Shown piece by piece: positions 52,211 to 60,634 of a stretch of DNA of 64,000 nucleotides. A program made the translations under genes and the position numbers. Origin of the DNA: Tabrizicola_A aquatica (lineage in GTDB: Bacteria > Pseudomonadota > Alphaproteobacteria > Rhodobacterales > Rhodobacteraceae); assembly GCA_965194375.1 (NCBI GenBank), contig CBDAEL010000001.1; one strand, written 5' to 3'. Positions within the stretch are counted from its first letter, which is position 1, and the number at the start of each line of letters is the position of its first letter. The notes under the pieces are model-generated. The model had not been told where the DNA came from. It did not search any database and saw nothing but the letters and a program-made list of their open reading frames with translations.

Positions 52211-53044
52211 ATGACCAAACTCTTGCTTATCATCCTTGACGGCGTGCCCTACCGCAACTGGCGGCGGCTCTTTGGCAATCTCGAAGGCTGGGTTGCGAAT
52301 GGCGATGCCACGGTGCACCGCATCCGTGCGGTGCTGCCTTCGACCTCGGCCTCGTGCTATGCCTCGATCCACACCGGTGTGCCGCCGCAGGTCCACCGGG
52401 TCTGGGGCAATGAGGCGGTTTACCGGCTTGAGCAGCCGGATGTATTTTCCGAAACCACCAAGGCCGGGCTGAAAACCGGGGCGGTGACGCACAGCTTCTG
52501 GTCGGAATTCTTCAACCGTGCGCCGTTCGATGTTGTGCGCGACATCGAATACGATGAGCCGGGCGGCCCCATCACCCATGGCCGGTTCCACACCATGACG
52601 GGCTATGGCAACATCAACCAGATGACGCCTTCGGATGTCGATCTTTTCGCCACGCTCACCCGGCTCTGCGAGGTGCATGGCATCGATTACGGCATCCTGC
52701 ACACCTGCACCTTGGACAGCATGGGCCACCGTTTCTATCACGACTGTGAAGAAATGGATAACGCCTGCTACATGATGGACGCGATGCTTGCCCCGTTCCT
52801 GCAGCGCTGGCGTGACAAGGGCTATGAGGTGATCGTCACCGCCGACCATGGGCAGGACGAGCGCGGCCATCACGGCGGCACGGGCGAATTGCAGCAGGAC
52901 GCGGCGTTTTACTATTTTGGCGACAGCGAGATGCCCGCCAAGGATGTGGTCTTGGACCAGCTGGCGCTAGCGCCGTCCATCCTCACCCGCCTTGGCGTGC
53001 CAGTGCCTGCCACGATGAAAGCGAAACCCTTCTTCACCGCCTGA
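52211..53044 (+). CDS. Alkaline-phosphatase-superfamily phosphodiesterase/pyrophosphatase-like protein
   Basis: 277 aa from the ATG at 52211. Metal-site motifs: LLIILDGVPYRNW (Asp), the nucleophile Thr/Ser region VLPSTSASCYASIHTG, LDSMGHRFYHD and VIVTADHGQDERGHHGG. No signal peptide. It probably cleaves a phosphate or sulfate ester. It is in the same direction as the ABC operon, after a 67-base gap holding the half repeat, so it may act on an imported compound. Confidence 0.85.
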   Translation: MTKLLLIILDGVPYRNWRRLFGNLEGWVANGDATVHRIRAVLPSTSASCYASIHTGVPPQVHRVWGNEAVYRLEQPDVFSETTKAGLKTGAVTHSFWSEFFNRAPFDVVRDIEYDEPGGPITHGRFHTMTGYGNINQMTPSDVDLFATLTRLCEVHGIDYGILHTCTLDSMGHRFYHDCEEMDNACYMMDAMLAPFLQRWRDKGYEVIVTADHGQDERGHHGGTGELQQDAAFYYFGDSEMPAKDVVLDQLALAPSILTRLGVPVPATMKAKPFFTA

Positions 53045-53100
53045 CCTCCTCGCGCGGCTTCGCCGTCTCGTCGTCCGAGGAGCGGCGAAGCTGACGACGA
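53045..53100. terminator. Bidirectional hairpin between convergent genes
   Basis: GCTTCGCCG (53057-53065) pairs with CGGCGAAGC (53083-53091), and a further TCGTCG/CGACGA pairing is possible. It lies exactly between the stops at 53044 and 53104. There is no clear T-tract, so intrinsic termination would be weak. Confidence 0.5.
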
Positions 53101-53103
53101 GGA

Positions 53104-53865
53104 TCAGCTGGCGTAGCTGTCGCCGCTTTCGTCCAGCATTGCCTTGATCTCACGCAGATGCGCCTCGGCAAAGCCCGGATAGGCCTCCCATTCCCGCGCG
53201 GTCTTTTCGGCCACCGCATCAGGCAACACCCGCAGGGGCTGGCCGGTCTGCAGGGCGCGTATATAGGTCTCGGCGGCGCGTTCGAAATAGTAAAGCCGGT
53301 TGAAGGCCTCGGCCACGGTCTGCCCGACGACCAGCACCCCATGGTTGCCCATCACCATCGTGGTGACCTTGGGGTCCGACAACATCGACGCGCAGCGCGC
53401 GCCTTCTTCTTCAAACGCCATGCCGCCATAGTGGTCATCCACCACATGGCGGCCAAAGAACATCGCGCTGTTCTGGTCAATCGCCGGAAGGCGGCTGTCG
53501 GCTAGACTGGCCAGCACAGTGGCGTGGATCGAATGGATGTGCAGCACGCAGCGCGCATGGGGCAGGGCGCGGTGAATGCTGCCGTGCAACCCCCAAGCCG
53601 TTGGGTCCGGTGCATCGGGGCGGTTCATCGTTGCGGGGTCATTCGCGTCGATTTCCACCAAGGAACTGGCGGTGATCCGGCTGAAATGCCGCCCGTTGGG
53701 GTTGATGAGAAACTTTGATCCATCGGCGTTCACCGCCAATGAGAAATGGTTCGCCACCGCCTCGTGCATGTTCAGCCGCGCCGTCCAGCGGAAGGCAGCG
53801 GCCATGTCGGTGCGTTCGGCCCAATGCGACAGGTTGGGGGTCAGATTGGCGGTTGGGGCATTCAT
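53104..53865 (-). CDS. Class II aldolase/adducin family protein
   Basis: 253 aa. Zinc-ligand block LHIHSIHATVLA and MGNHGVLVVGQTVAEAF are typical, with LNMHEAVANHFSLAV near the start. Members include fuculose-/ribulose-phosphate aldolases and other oxo-acid lyases; the substrate is not predictable. Its start overlaps the esterase gene stop (ATGA), so the two are coupled on the minus strand. Confidence 0.9.
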   Translation of the reverse strand: MNAPTANLTPNLSHWAERTDMAAAFRWTARLNMHEAVANHFSLAVNADGSKFLINPNGRHFSRITASSLVEIDANDPATMNRPDAPDPTAWGLHGSIHRALPHARCVLHIHSIHATVLASLADSRLPAIDQNSAMFFGRHVVDDHYGGMAFEEEGARCASMLSDPKVTTMVMGNHGVLVVGQTVAEAFNRLYYFERAAETYIRALQTGQPLRVLPDAVAEKTAREWEAYPGFAEAHLREIKAMLDESGDSYAS

Positions 53866-54794
53866 GATGCATCTCCTTCAAAAGGCCAGCGGCCAGCAGC
53901 AAAGGCGGAGATCGTCTCGACGATCCGGGTGAAACTTGCCGCCGCGCGCGGCACGCTGGCGCGGGCGCGCAGGTAGCCATGCACAAGGCCGCGCTCCTCG
54001 ACCCACTGCGCCTGCCCGCCCGCTGCGCGGATCTTGGCGGCATAATCGCGCGCATCATCGGCCAAGGGGTCGCATTGCGCCCCGATGGTCAGCGTCGGCG
54101 GCAGGCCCGCGAAATGGGTGTCGCGCAGTGGATAGACCGTGGCGTCATCCTCGGGCGGTGGGCCGCCGTGGCGGATGTCTTTGTAAAAAAGCACATCATC
54201 GCGGGTCAGCATCGGGGCATAGGCGTGGGTGATATAGCTGCCCGCGTTCACATCGCCGCCCAGACCGGGATAGATCAGCACCTGACCCAGGATCGCCACA
54301 CCGCTGCCGCGCAGCGCATGGGCGGCGGCCGCGGCCAGATTGGCCCCTGCGCTGTCTCCGGCCAAAACGACCGGCCCTTTTGTTGCCAAAGCCCGAGCAA
54401 CGCCGCAGGCATCGTCAAAGGCGGCCGGGTGCAGATGTTCCGGTGACAGCCGGTAATCCACCGCCACCACCGTCAACCCGGTGCGGGCGCGGATCTCGGC
54501 GCAGACGTCGTCATGGCTGTGCAGCCCGCCCACCACATAGCCGCCGCCGTGCAGATAGATCACCACAGGATCGGCGCCGGGATAAACTCGGCACGGCACT
54601 CCGGCCACCGCCTCATCGCGTGCGGTCACGCCGGGCGGATAGCCCTGAAAGAACACCCGGCACATGCGATCATAGATCGCGCGCTGATCCGCAATCGTCA
54701 GCGAGGCGGTGTCCGGGGGGTAGGCGGCATTGGTTGCCTCGATGAAGCCCCAGGTCGGGGCGTCGATAAGGCTTTGGTAATCAGCGGCTGTCAT
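53862..54794 (-). CDS. Alpha/beta hydrolase, hormone-sensitive-lipase type esterase
   Basis: 310 aa with the ATG at 54794 (a TTG at 54806 is possible). The oxyanion motif YLHGGGYVVGG, nucleophile GDSAGAN, catalytic Asp near IGAQCDPLADD and His in GLVHGYLR are all present. It hydrolyses short acyl esters. Overlap with the aldolase gene suggests a two-step degradation of an ester substrate. Confidence 0.9.
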   Translation of the reverse strand: MTAADYQSLIDAPTWGFIEATNAAYPPDTASLTIADQRAIYDRMCRVFFQGYPPGVTARDEAVAGVPCRVYPGADPVVIYLHGGGYVVGGLHSHDDVCAEIRARTGLTVVAVDYRLSPEHLHPAAFDDACGVARALATKGPVVLAGDSAGANLAAAAAHALRGSGVAILGQVLIYPGLGGDVNAGSYITHAYAPMLTRDDVLFYKDIRHGGPPPEDDATVYPLRDTHFAGLPPTLTIGAQCDPLADDARDYAAKIRAAGGQAQWVEERGLVHGYLRARASVPRAAASFTRIVETISAFAAGRWPFEGDAS

Positions 54795-54976
54795 GCTGGT
54801 GTCCAAGACTCATGCCGATCGGGTTGATCGGCCTGTTGCCATCATGGCGACAATGCCGGAACGCGGCAATGGCCAAGCACTGGCCGTCAATTACCCCAGA
54901 ACCGCCGGGAATTGTGCCAATTTTGGGCACAATTAACCGTTAACCAATGGCTAAGGGCAACAAAAGGACCACCGAG

Positions 54977-55414
54977 ATGACGCTCTTCAATGCAGCTGAT
55001 CCATTTTCGGCCACCATCGTTGGCTTTGGCGTCCAGACTTTGTTGGTCTCGTCCGAGCCAACCCATGGACCAGTTTCGCGCAGGCTTTCGGGCATGGGCT
55101 GCCAGATTGAGGTCTGCGACGAACTCTATTTCGCGATTGATCGTGTGCTTGATGGCCCGCAGGACTTCGAACTGATCGTGATCGATTGTGACAGCATCGG
55201 TGGTCTGGCGCAGGGTCGGCGGGCGCATATGCTGCTGAAGGCGACGGGACGCTGCCTTCCGGTGATCCTGGTCAGCAGCGAGTGTGCCGAGCAGACCTTC
55301 CCCTTCAACCGCTATGACGCGACCGAGTTGCGCGCACCGCTGAGCGCGGTGTCGCTGCGGGTCGGGTTTGAACATGCGCTGCAAGAGCGGCTTTTGATGG
55401 CGCGCGCCAGCTGA
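54977..55414 (+). CDS. Receiver-like (pseudo-receiver) protein
   Basis: 145 aa with the ATG at 54977; AAGGA precedes, and the upstream ATG at 54947 has none. The alternating fold resembles a REC domain: QTLLVSSEPTHG, FELIVIDCDSIGG, PVILVSSECAE and RAPLSAVSLRV. The acidic pair after strand 1 and the Lys before the last helix (Ala here) are missing, so classical phosphorylation is unlikely. No output domain. Function unknown; no operon partners. Confidence 0.6.
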   Translation: MTLFNAADPFSATIVGFGVQTLLVSSEPTHGPVSRRLSGMGCQIEVCDELYFAIDRVLDGPQDFELIVIDCDSIGGLAQGRRAHMLLKATGRCLPVILVSSECAEQTFPFNRYDATELRAPLSAVSLRVGFEHALQERLLMARAS

Positions 55415-55442
55415 AAAAAGGGGCGCGCCGTGGCCCGCCCCT
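55414..55442 (-). terminator. Rho-independent terminator of cspA
   Basis: On the minus strand AGGGGCG pairs with CGCCCCT across a ten-base loop (55436-55442 with 55419-55425) and is followed by a run of T (A-run 55414-55419 on the plus strand). The tail meets the stop codon of the gene at 54977. Confidence 0.85.
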
Positions 55443-55457
55443 GATCTGCCCCGGCCC

Positions 55458-55664
55458 TTAGGCCAGTGCCAGATTGATCGCCGATTCGCGGCCGTCGCGG
55501 CCTGCCTCGATGTCAAAGGTCACCGCCTGACCATCCTTCAAGCTGCGCAGCCCGGCACGCTCCAAGGCGGTGATGTGGACGAACACGTCCTTTTTGCCGC
55601 CCTCAGGGGCGATAAAGCCGTAGCCTTTGGTTTCATTGAACCATTTCACGGTGCCCTTGGCCAT
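55458..55664 (-). CDS. cspA: Cold-shock family protein
   Basis: 68 aa, one cold-shock domain. RNP1 (KGYGFIAP) and RNP2 (DVFVHITA) are present after the MAKGTVKWFNE start. It binds single-stranded RNA/DNA and melts structures. GGAGAG precedes the ATG. It stands alone with its own terminator; whether it is cold-inducible cannot be told here. Confidence 0.95.
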   Translation of the reverse strand: MAKGTVKWFNETKGYGFIAPEGGKKDVFVHITALERAGLRSLKDGQAVTFDIEAGRDGRESAINLALA

Positions 55665-55827
55665 CGTGACTCTCCTGTCTTACTGCCGCTCGCGTCAGTG
55701 CAGCGGCCCGGCCTTGTCAGCTTTTGGTCGAATGCTGTGGCCGAAAACGGAAACAGGGATCGAGGGCAGATAACGTAGCCCCGAGGATATGGGGACGCCG
55801 ATAAGGACGATCAAGGGTTTGGCAGGC

Positions 55828-56028
55828 TCAGGCGTGTTCGGCCCGCAACTCGCGCTGCGGGTGCTGCGCCGACGTTGCCAGTGCAATCAGGCAGAGGGTG
55901 ATTGCCGACCCGATCACAGGCCAGAGGCCAAGCGCCAAAAGCCAGCCCGCGTCCAAAGCGATCAGCGCCAACAAGGTCGAGAGGAAACCCGACAGGCCCC
56001 CGAAGATCACCGCAACACTTGCCATCAT
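55828..56028 (-). CDS. Small two-helix membrane protein
   Basis: 66 aa. Two hydrophobic segments (VAVIFGGLSGFLSTLLALIA and WLLALGLWPVIGSAITLCL) and a hydrophilic tail. GGGAGG precedes tandem ATG codons at good spacing. No family recognised. Likely a real small inner-membrane protein; the other-frame ORF covering the same bases has no ribosome site. Confidence 0.55.
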   Translation of the reverse strand: MMASVAVIFGGLSGFLSTLLALIALDAGWLLALGLWPVIGSAITLCLIALATSAQHPQRELRAEHA

Positions 56029-56109
56029 GGCCTCCCTTGCTCCGACGATCCTGTGTCAGACTCAATTTGGGCAGGACGGTGGCGAAAGCGGGGTCAGTTT
56101 GTGCCCCGT

Positions 56110-56706
56110 TCAGAATCTGCGCCGTGCGCGCAAGGCGGCCCCGATGGTGCCATCGTCGAGATAATCCAACTCGCCCCCAACCGGCACGCCTTGGGCGAGG
56201 CTGGTGATCTGCGCGCTGGTGCCGGTCAGCGCATCGGCGATGTAATGCGCGGTCGTCTGACCATCCACCGTGGCGTTCAGCGCCAGAATCACCTCGCGCA
56301 CGCCCTCGTCGGTCACCCGCGCGGCAAGCCGCGGGATGCCCAATTCATCGGGCCCCACCGCATCCAACGCTGAAAGTGTGCCACCCAAAACGTGATAGCG
56401 CCCTTTGAAGGCCTGACCCCGCTCCATCGCCCAAAGATCGGCGACATCCTCGACCACGCAAATCTCACCGGTGGCGCGGGCGGGGTCGGCGCAGATCGGG
56501 CAGATGTCGGCGGTGCCGATATTGCCGCACACCGTGCAATCGCGGGCGTTCAGCGCCACTGTGGCCATGGCTTGCGCCAAAGGTGCCATCAACTGCCCGC
56601 GCTTTTTCAAGAGCGCCAGCACCGCGCGGCGGGCCGAGCGCGGCCCAAGTCCCGGCAGTCGCGCCATAAGCTCGATCAGCGCTTCGATGTCGCGGGTGCC
56701 TTCCAT
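56110..56706 (-). CDS. recR: Recombination protein RecR
   Basis: 198 aa. The helix-hairpin-helix region LPGLGPRSARRAVL precedes the C4 zinc finger (CTVCGNIGTADICPIC), then the Toprim domain with CVVEDVADLWAME. With RecF/RecO it loads RecA at gaps. It starts 3 bases after the ybaB stop, in the common dnaX-ybaB-recR order. Confidence 0.97.
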   Translation of the reverse strand: MEGTRDIEALIELMARLPGLGPRSARRAVLALLKKRGQLMAPLAQAMATVALNARDCTVCGNIGTADICPICADPARATGEICVVEDVADLWAMERGQAFKGRYHVLGGTLSALDAVGPDELGIPRLAARVTDEGVREVILALNATVDGQTTAHYIADALTGTSAQITSLAQGVPVGGELDYLDDGTIGAALRARRRF

Positions 56707-56709
56707 CGG

Positions 56710-57054
56710 TTAAAACGGCAGCTTGAAATCGGGGGGCAGGCCAAGCCCTTGCGTCAGCTTGGACATTTCCGTCTGCGTGCGGGCCTGCGCTTTGGCTTGC
56801 GCGTCGTTCAGCGCGGCAAGGATCAGATCTTCGATCACTTCCTTTTCTGACGGGACCAGAATGGAGGGGTCAATATCCAGCCCGGTGATCTGGCCCTTGG
56901 CCGTGGCGCGCGCCTTGACCAATCCGGCCCCGGCTTCGCCGACCACCACGATGCGGCCCAGCTCTTCCTGCAGCTCGCCCACCTTGGCCTGCGCCTCTTG
57001 GGCCATTTTCATCATCTTGGCCATATCGCCAAGCCCGCCCAAACCCTTCAGCAT
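56710..57054 (-). CDS. ybaB: YbaB/EbfC nucleoid-associated protein
   Basis: 114 aa. MLKGLGGLGDMAKMMKMAQ, the Gln/Glu-rich helix VGELQEELGRI and DLILAALNDAQAKAQ match the family. It binds DNA as a dimer. Located between dnaX and recR as in many bacteria. Confidence 0.93.
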   Translation of the reverse strand: MLKGLGGLGDMAKMMKMAQEAQAKVGELQEELGRIVVVGEAGAGLVKARATAKGQITGLDIDPSILVPSEKEVIEDLILAALNDAQAKAQARTQTEMSKLTQGLGLPPDFKLPF

Positions 57055-57112
57055 CTGGTCACCTCTTTTGTCTCGCCCACAAGATATGCGCAGGGGGCGG
57101 CGGGATCAAATT

Positions 57113-57150
57113 TCTTCGAAGACATTTGCACATCTTTTCGAAAAGATGTG
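57113..57150. terminator. Palindrome between dnaX and ybaB
   Basis: A perfect 22-bp palindrome, CACATCTTTTC-GAAAAGATGTG, spans 57129-57150. A smaller one, TCTTCGAAGA, lies at about 57113-57122. They sit 10 bases past the dnaX stop. As RNA the longer one forms a stem with a UCGA loop; it may end or trim the dnaX transcript before ybaB. Confidence 0.5.
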
Positions 57151-57160
57151 GCGCGCACCT

Positions 57161-58951
57161 TCAGGCATCCTCGAACGGGTCCCATTCGTCTTCCACCTCG
57201 GGCAGGGCTTCGGCCTGTGCGGCGGCGGCCATGGCCTCGGGCGTGCGGATGTCGGCGATCTTGGCGCCGGGGAAAGCCGCCATCACCGCCTGCACCAAGG
57301 GGTTGGTCAGCGCCTCGGCCCGGGCTGCGTTTTCCTCGGCGTCGCGGTCCTCGGCCAGCGTCGCCGCCCCGCCCTCATTGACCACCGAGATGCCCCAGCG
57401 CGCGCCGGTCCAGCCTTGCAAGCGCTGTGACAGGCGCGCGGCTAGGTCGGGGCGGGCCAAGGGGCTGGGCTGAAATTCAATCCGGCCGGGGGCATAGCGC
57501 ACGAGGCGCACCCCATCCTCCACCTCTTTCAAAAGAAGCATGTCGCGCTTTTCGCGGATCAGATCGACCACATGCTGAAAGCTCGGCAAGATCAGCGCCG
57601 GGGCCTCGGCCAAGGCGGTGGCCTGCCCGCCCATCATGGTTGGCCCGCGTGTTGGGCTCTGTGCCGCCGCCATCATGGGCCGATGCACCGTGCCGCCATA
57701 ACTGCCCCCCGCAGGGGCGCCGCCCGCCACACCGCCCCCCACACCGCCACCGGGTGAGAGCGGCGGGGCAGGTTGCGATTGCAGCTTTTTCACCAGCGTT
57801 TCGGGGTCGGGCAGGTCGGCCACATGGGTCAGCCGGATCACCGCCATTTCGGCCGCCATCATGGCGTTGGGGGCCAGCGCCACCTCTTCAATGGCCTTCA
57901 GCAGCATCTGCCACATCCGGCTGAGCGCCCTCATGGGCAAGGCGGTGGCCATCTCTAGCCCGCGCGTGCGTTCTTCGGGCGGGGTGGTCGGGTCTTCTGC
58001 GGCGGCGGGGGTGATCTTGATGACCGAAATCCAATGCGTGATCTCGGCCAGGTCGCGCAACACTGCCATCGGATCGGCCCCGTCGGCATATTGCGCCGAA
58101 ATCTCGGCCAAGGCTTCGGGCGCGGCCCCCCTCATGATCATGTCAAACAGATCCAGCACCCGGCCCCGGTCGGCCAGCCCTAGCATGGCGCGCACCTGAT
58201 CGGCGCTGGTCTCGCCCGCACCATTCGAAATCGCCTGATCCAGAAGGCTGGTCGCATCGCGAGCGGACCCTTCGGCGGCGCGGGTGATCAGCGCCAAGGC
58301 CCCTTCGGAAATCTGCGCGCCTTCCCCTGCGGCAATGCGCGACAAAAGCGCCATCATCACCTCGGGCTCGATCCGTTTCAGATCAAACCGCTGGCAGCGC
58401 GACAGAACGGTGACCGGGACTTTGCGAATTTCGGTGGTGGCGAAGATGAATTTCACATGGGCGGGCGGTTCCTCCAGCGTTTTCAACAGCGCGTTGAAGG
58501 CGGCGGTCGACAGCATGTGCACTTCGTCGATGATATAGACTTTGAACCGCGCCGAGGCGGCACGATAATGAACGGAATCAATGATTTCGCGGATGTCGCC
58601 CACCCCGGTGCGGCTGGCCGCGTCCATCTCCATCACATCAACATGGCGGCCCTCGGCAATGGCGCGGCAGGGCTCACACTGGCCACAAGGCTCGGTCGTG
58701 GGGCCGCCGGTGCCATCGGGGCCGACGCAGTTCAGCCCCTTGGCGATGATGCGCGCGGTCGTCGTCTTGCCGGTGCCACGGATGCCGGTCATGATGAAGG
58801 CATGGGCGATCCGGTCGGCAGCAAAGGCGTTTTTCAGTGTGCGAACCATCGCCTCTTGGCCGACCAAATCGGCAAAGGTTTCGGGGCGGTATTTCCGCGC
58901 CAGAACCTGATAGGCTTGCGCCGAGGCGGGATTTGCGGCGTCTGTCATCAT
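57161..58951 (-). CDS. dnaX: DNA polymerase III gamma/tau subunit
   Basis: 596 aa from ATG at 58951 (the upstream ORF extension is a shadow of the phosphatase gene). Walker A GIRGTGKTTTA, zinc module CVGPDGTG...CGQCEPC, Walker B IIDEVHMLS and the sensor/Arg finger SRCQRF are intact. A Gly/Ala-rich linker (GGGVGGGVAGG) and a C-terminal tau-like domain follow. It is the clamp-loader motor. No slippery A/T run for a programmed frameshift was seen. Confidence 0.96.
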   Translation of the reverse strand: MMTDAANPASAQAYQVLARKYRPETFADLVGQEAMVRTLKNAFAADRIAHAFIMTGIRGTGKTTTARIIAKGLNCVGPDGTGGPTTEPCGQCEPCRAIAEGRHVDVMEMDAASRTGVGDIREIIDSVHYRAASARFKVYIIDEVHMLSTAAFNALLKTLEEPPAHVKFIFATTEIRKVPVTVLSRCQRFDLKRIEPEVMMALLSRIAAGEGAQISEGALALITRAAEGSARDATSLLDQAISNGAGETSADQVRAMLGLADRGRVLDLFDMIMRGAAPEALAEISAQYADGADPMAVLRDLAEITHWISVIKITPAAAEDPTTPPEERTRGLEMATALPMRALSRMWQMLLKAIEEVALAPNAMMAAEMAVIRLTHVADLPDPETLVKKLQSQPAPPLSPGGGVGGGVAGGAPAGGSYGGTVHRPMMAAAQSPTRGPTMMGGQATALAEAPALILPSFQHVVDLIREKRDMLLLKEVEDGVRLVRYAPGRIEFQPSPLARPDLAARLSQRLQGWTGARWGISVVNEGGAATLAEDRDAEENAARAEALTNPLVQAVMAAFPGAKIADIRTPEAMAAAAQAEALPEVEDEWDPFEDA

Positions 58952-59011
58952 GCCTCGCGGGATTCGTGCGGGGCCAAGACTAGGCGCTTGGGGGGCTAAG
59001 GTAAACTGGCG

Positions 59012-59473
59012 ATGCAGGTGGCAGAAATTGCGGTGGCGGGTGGGGCGCTGGGCCTCAGCCCAATGCCGGGGCGGACGGGGGATTATGCGGGCGATCTGGC
59101 GGTGGTGCTCGATTGGCAGCCCAGCCTTGTGCTGACGCTGGCCGAAACGGGTGAGCTGGCCGCGCGCGGGGCGGCGGGGCTGCCCGCCGATCTGGCGGCG
59201 GCGGGGGTGGGCTGGCTGCATCTGCCGATCCCCGATTTCGGCACGCCCCCGGCCGCTTTGCGTGCCATCTGGCCCGAAACCTCGGCCCGGCTGCGCGGCA
59301 GCCCGCGCCTTTTGGTGCATTGCATGGGCGGGTGCGGGCGGTCGGGCATGATTGCCCTGCGCCTGATGATCGAGGCGGGCGAGGCGCCGGAACCCGCGCT
59401 GACCCGCCTGCGCGACGCCCGGCCTTGTGCCGTGGAAACCAAGGCCCAGATGCGCTGGGCGTTTGGGGCTTGA
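59012..59473 (+). CDS. Protein-tyrosine/dual-specificity phosphatase-like protein
   Basis: 153 aa. The HC-x5-R loop is HCMGGCGRSG with nucleophile Cys and Arg in place, and PIPDFGTP supplies the general-acid Asp region. No signal peptide, so cytosolic. Substrate unknown. It is divergent from dnaX and upstream of mog by 47 bases. Confidence 0.85.
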   Translation: MQVAEIAVAGGALGLSPMPGRTGDYAGDLAVVLDWQPSLVLTLAETGELAARGAAGLPADLAAAGVGWLHLPIPDFGTPPAALRAIWPETSARLRGSPRLLVHCMGGCGRSGMIALRLMIEAGEAPEPALTRLRDARPCAVETKAQMRWAFGA

Positions 59474-59520
59474 ACCCGGCCGCAATCGGCGCGACCTGTC
59501 AGGAAACATAGGAGCATTCC

Positions 59521-60048
59521 ATGGCCCGCATCGCGATTCTCACCGTCTCAGACCGCGCCGCGCGTGGGGACTACGAAGACCGGGGCGGTCCGGCCTGCGA
59601 AGACTGGCTGCGTGGGGTCATCACCACGCCCATCGAGATTTTGCGCCGCATTACCCCCGACGGGCGCGCCGAAGTGGCCGGGGCGTTGATCGATCTGGCT
59701 GACACATGGGGGGCCGATCTGATCCTTGCCACCGGCGGCACCGGCCCCTCCCCGCGCGATCAGACGCCCGAGGCGATGGCCGATGTCATCCGTTTTGACC
59801 TGCCCGGCTTTGGCGAGTCGATGCGCGCGGCAAATGGCAAGGTCGTGGCGACCGCCATCCTGTCACGCCAAGGCGCGGGCGTGCGGGGGCGCACACTGAT
59901 CATCACATTGCCCGGCAGCCCCAATGCAATTTCCACCAGCCTTGAGGCCGTGTTTGCCGCCGTGCCCTATTGCCTTGACCTGATCGGCGCAGCCCGAATT
60001 GAAACCGACCCCGCCATTATCAAGGCCCATCGCCCCAAAGGCGCATAG
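59521..60048 (+). CDS. mog: Molybdopterin adenylyltransferase
   Basis: 175 aa. MARIAILTVSDRAARG, ILATGGTGPSPRDQTPEAM and LPGSPNAISTSLEAVF are the MoaB/Mog signature. It adenylates molybdopterin before molybdate insertion. MoaB paralogues look alike, but GGTGPSPRD...PEA and the length favour Mog. AGGAG precedes the ATG. Confidence 0.9.
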   Translation: MARIAILTVSDRAARGDYEDRGGPACEDWLRGVITTPIEILRRITPDGRAEVAGALIDLADTWGADLILATGGTGPSPRDQTPEAMADVIRFDLPGFGESMRAANGKVVATAILSRQGAGVRGRTLIITLPGSPNAISTSLEAVFAAVPYCLDLIGAARIETDPAIIKAHRPKGA

Positions 60049-60053
60049 TCGCC

Positions 60054-60146
60054 GCCCCCGGGGTTCCACCCCGGACCCCGGAGTATTTCAAAAGGCGCAA
60101 ATCCAAAGGCGCGCGGGCTCTTGGATTTGCGCCTTTCCAAATACTC
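60054..60146. terminator. Long inverted repeat between mog and DUF4864
   Basis: GAGTATTTCAAAAGGCGCAA-TCCAA (60081-60106) and its inverted partner (60121-60146) pair at 24 of 26 positions over a 14-base loop. A GC hairpin GGGGTTCCACCCC (60060-60072 region) precedes it. The two flanking genes converge, so it is probably a bidirectional terminator. The left arm's GTATTTCAAAAGGCGCAAATC is shared with 35395-35415. Confidence 0.8.
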
Positions 60147-60158
60147 ATCTTTGCGCCC

Positions 60159-60548
60159 TTAGGCCCCCAGACCCTCAGACTTCAGAAGTTGCACCCCATT
60201 GATCTGCCAGCCTTCGGGTGTTTCAATCATCTGGTAGTCCAGCATATGGGTGCGGCCCATCTGGTCGGTGATCATCACGCGTTGCCACAGCAGGCCTGAC
60301 ACCTCACGCAGCTCCAGCATCTTCACGGCACCGGGGCGGTGGACCATGGGGTATCCTTCGCTCACCATCCGGCCAAAGTTTTCGGGGCTGCCGAAGATGC
60401 CTTTTATGTTGGGCGAGGCAAAGGTGAAGGCGGTGGCGAAGTCATCGGCCTGAAAGGCCTGAAGCTGGCGTTCGATGGTGGATTGAATGGGGGCGTCCTG
60501 CGCGGTGGCAGGAAAGGCGAGAAACAGACAGGCAAGCAAGGCGCGCAT
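60159..60548 (-). CDS. DUF4864 secreted protein
   Basis: 129 aa with the ATG at 60548 and a signal peptide (MRALLACLFLAFPATAQ-D). The body is a NTF2-like fold: IERQLQAFQADDFATAFTFASPNIK and MIETPEGWQINGVQLL. Exported to the periplasm; function unknown. It converges with mog across the long inverted repeat. Confidence 0.82.
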   Translation of the reverse strand: MRALLACLFLAFPATAQDAPIQSTIERQLQAFQADDFATAFTFASPNIKGIFGSPENFGRMVSEGYPMVHRPGAVKMLELREVSGLLWQRVMITDQMGRTHMLDYQMIETPEGWQINGVQLLKSEGLGA

Positions 60549-60603
60549 GAAAACCTCCCTCTGATGAGAGGAAAACATAGCGCGGTTACCAAAAAGGAAA
60601 GGA

Positions 60604-60624
60604 CCGGGGCGCTGATGGCCCCGG
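60604..60624 (-). terminator. Terminator of lysS
   Basis: CCGGGGC (60604-60610) pairs with GCCCCGG (60618-60624); on the minus strand a T-rich tail (TCCTTTCCTTTTT) follows. It lies just past the lysS stop. Confidence 0.75.
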
Positions 60625-60634
60625 CCCCGTTAGA

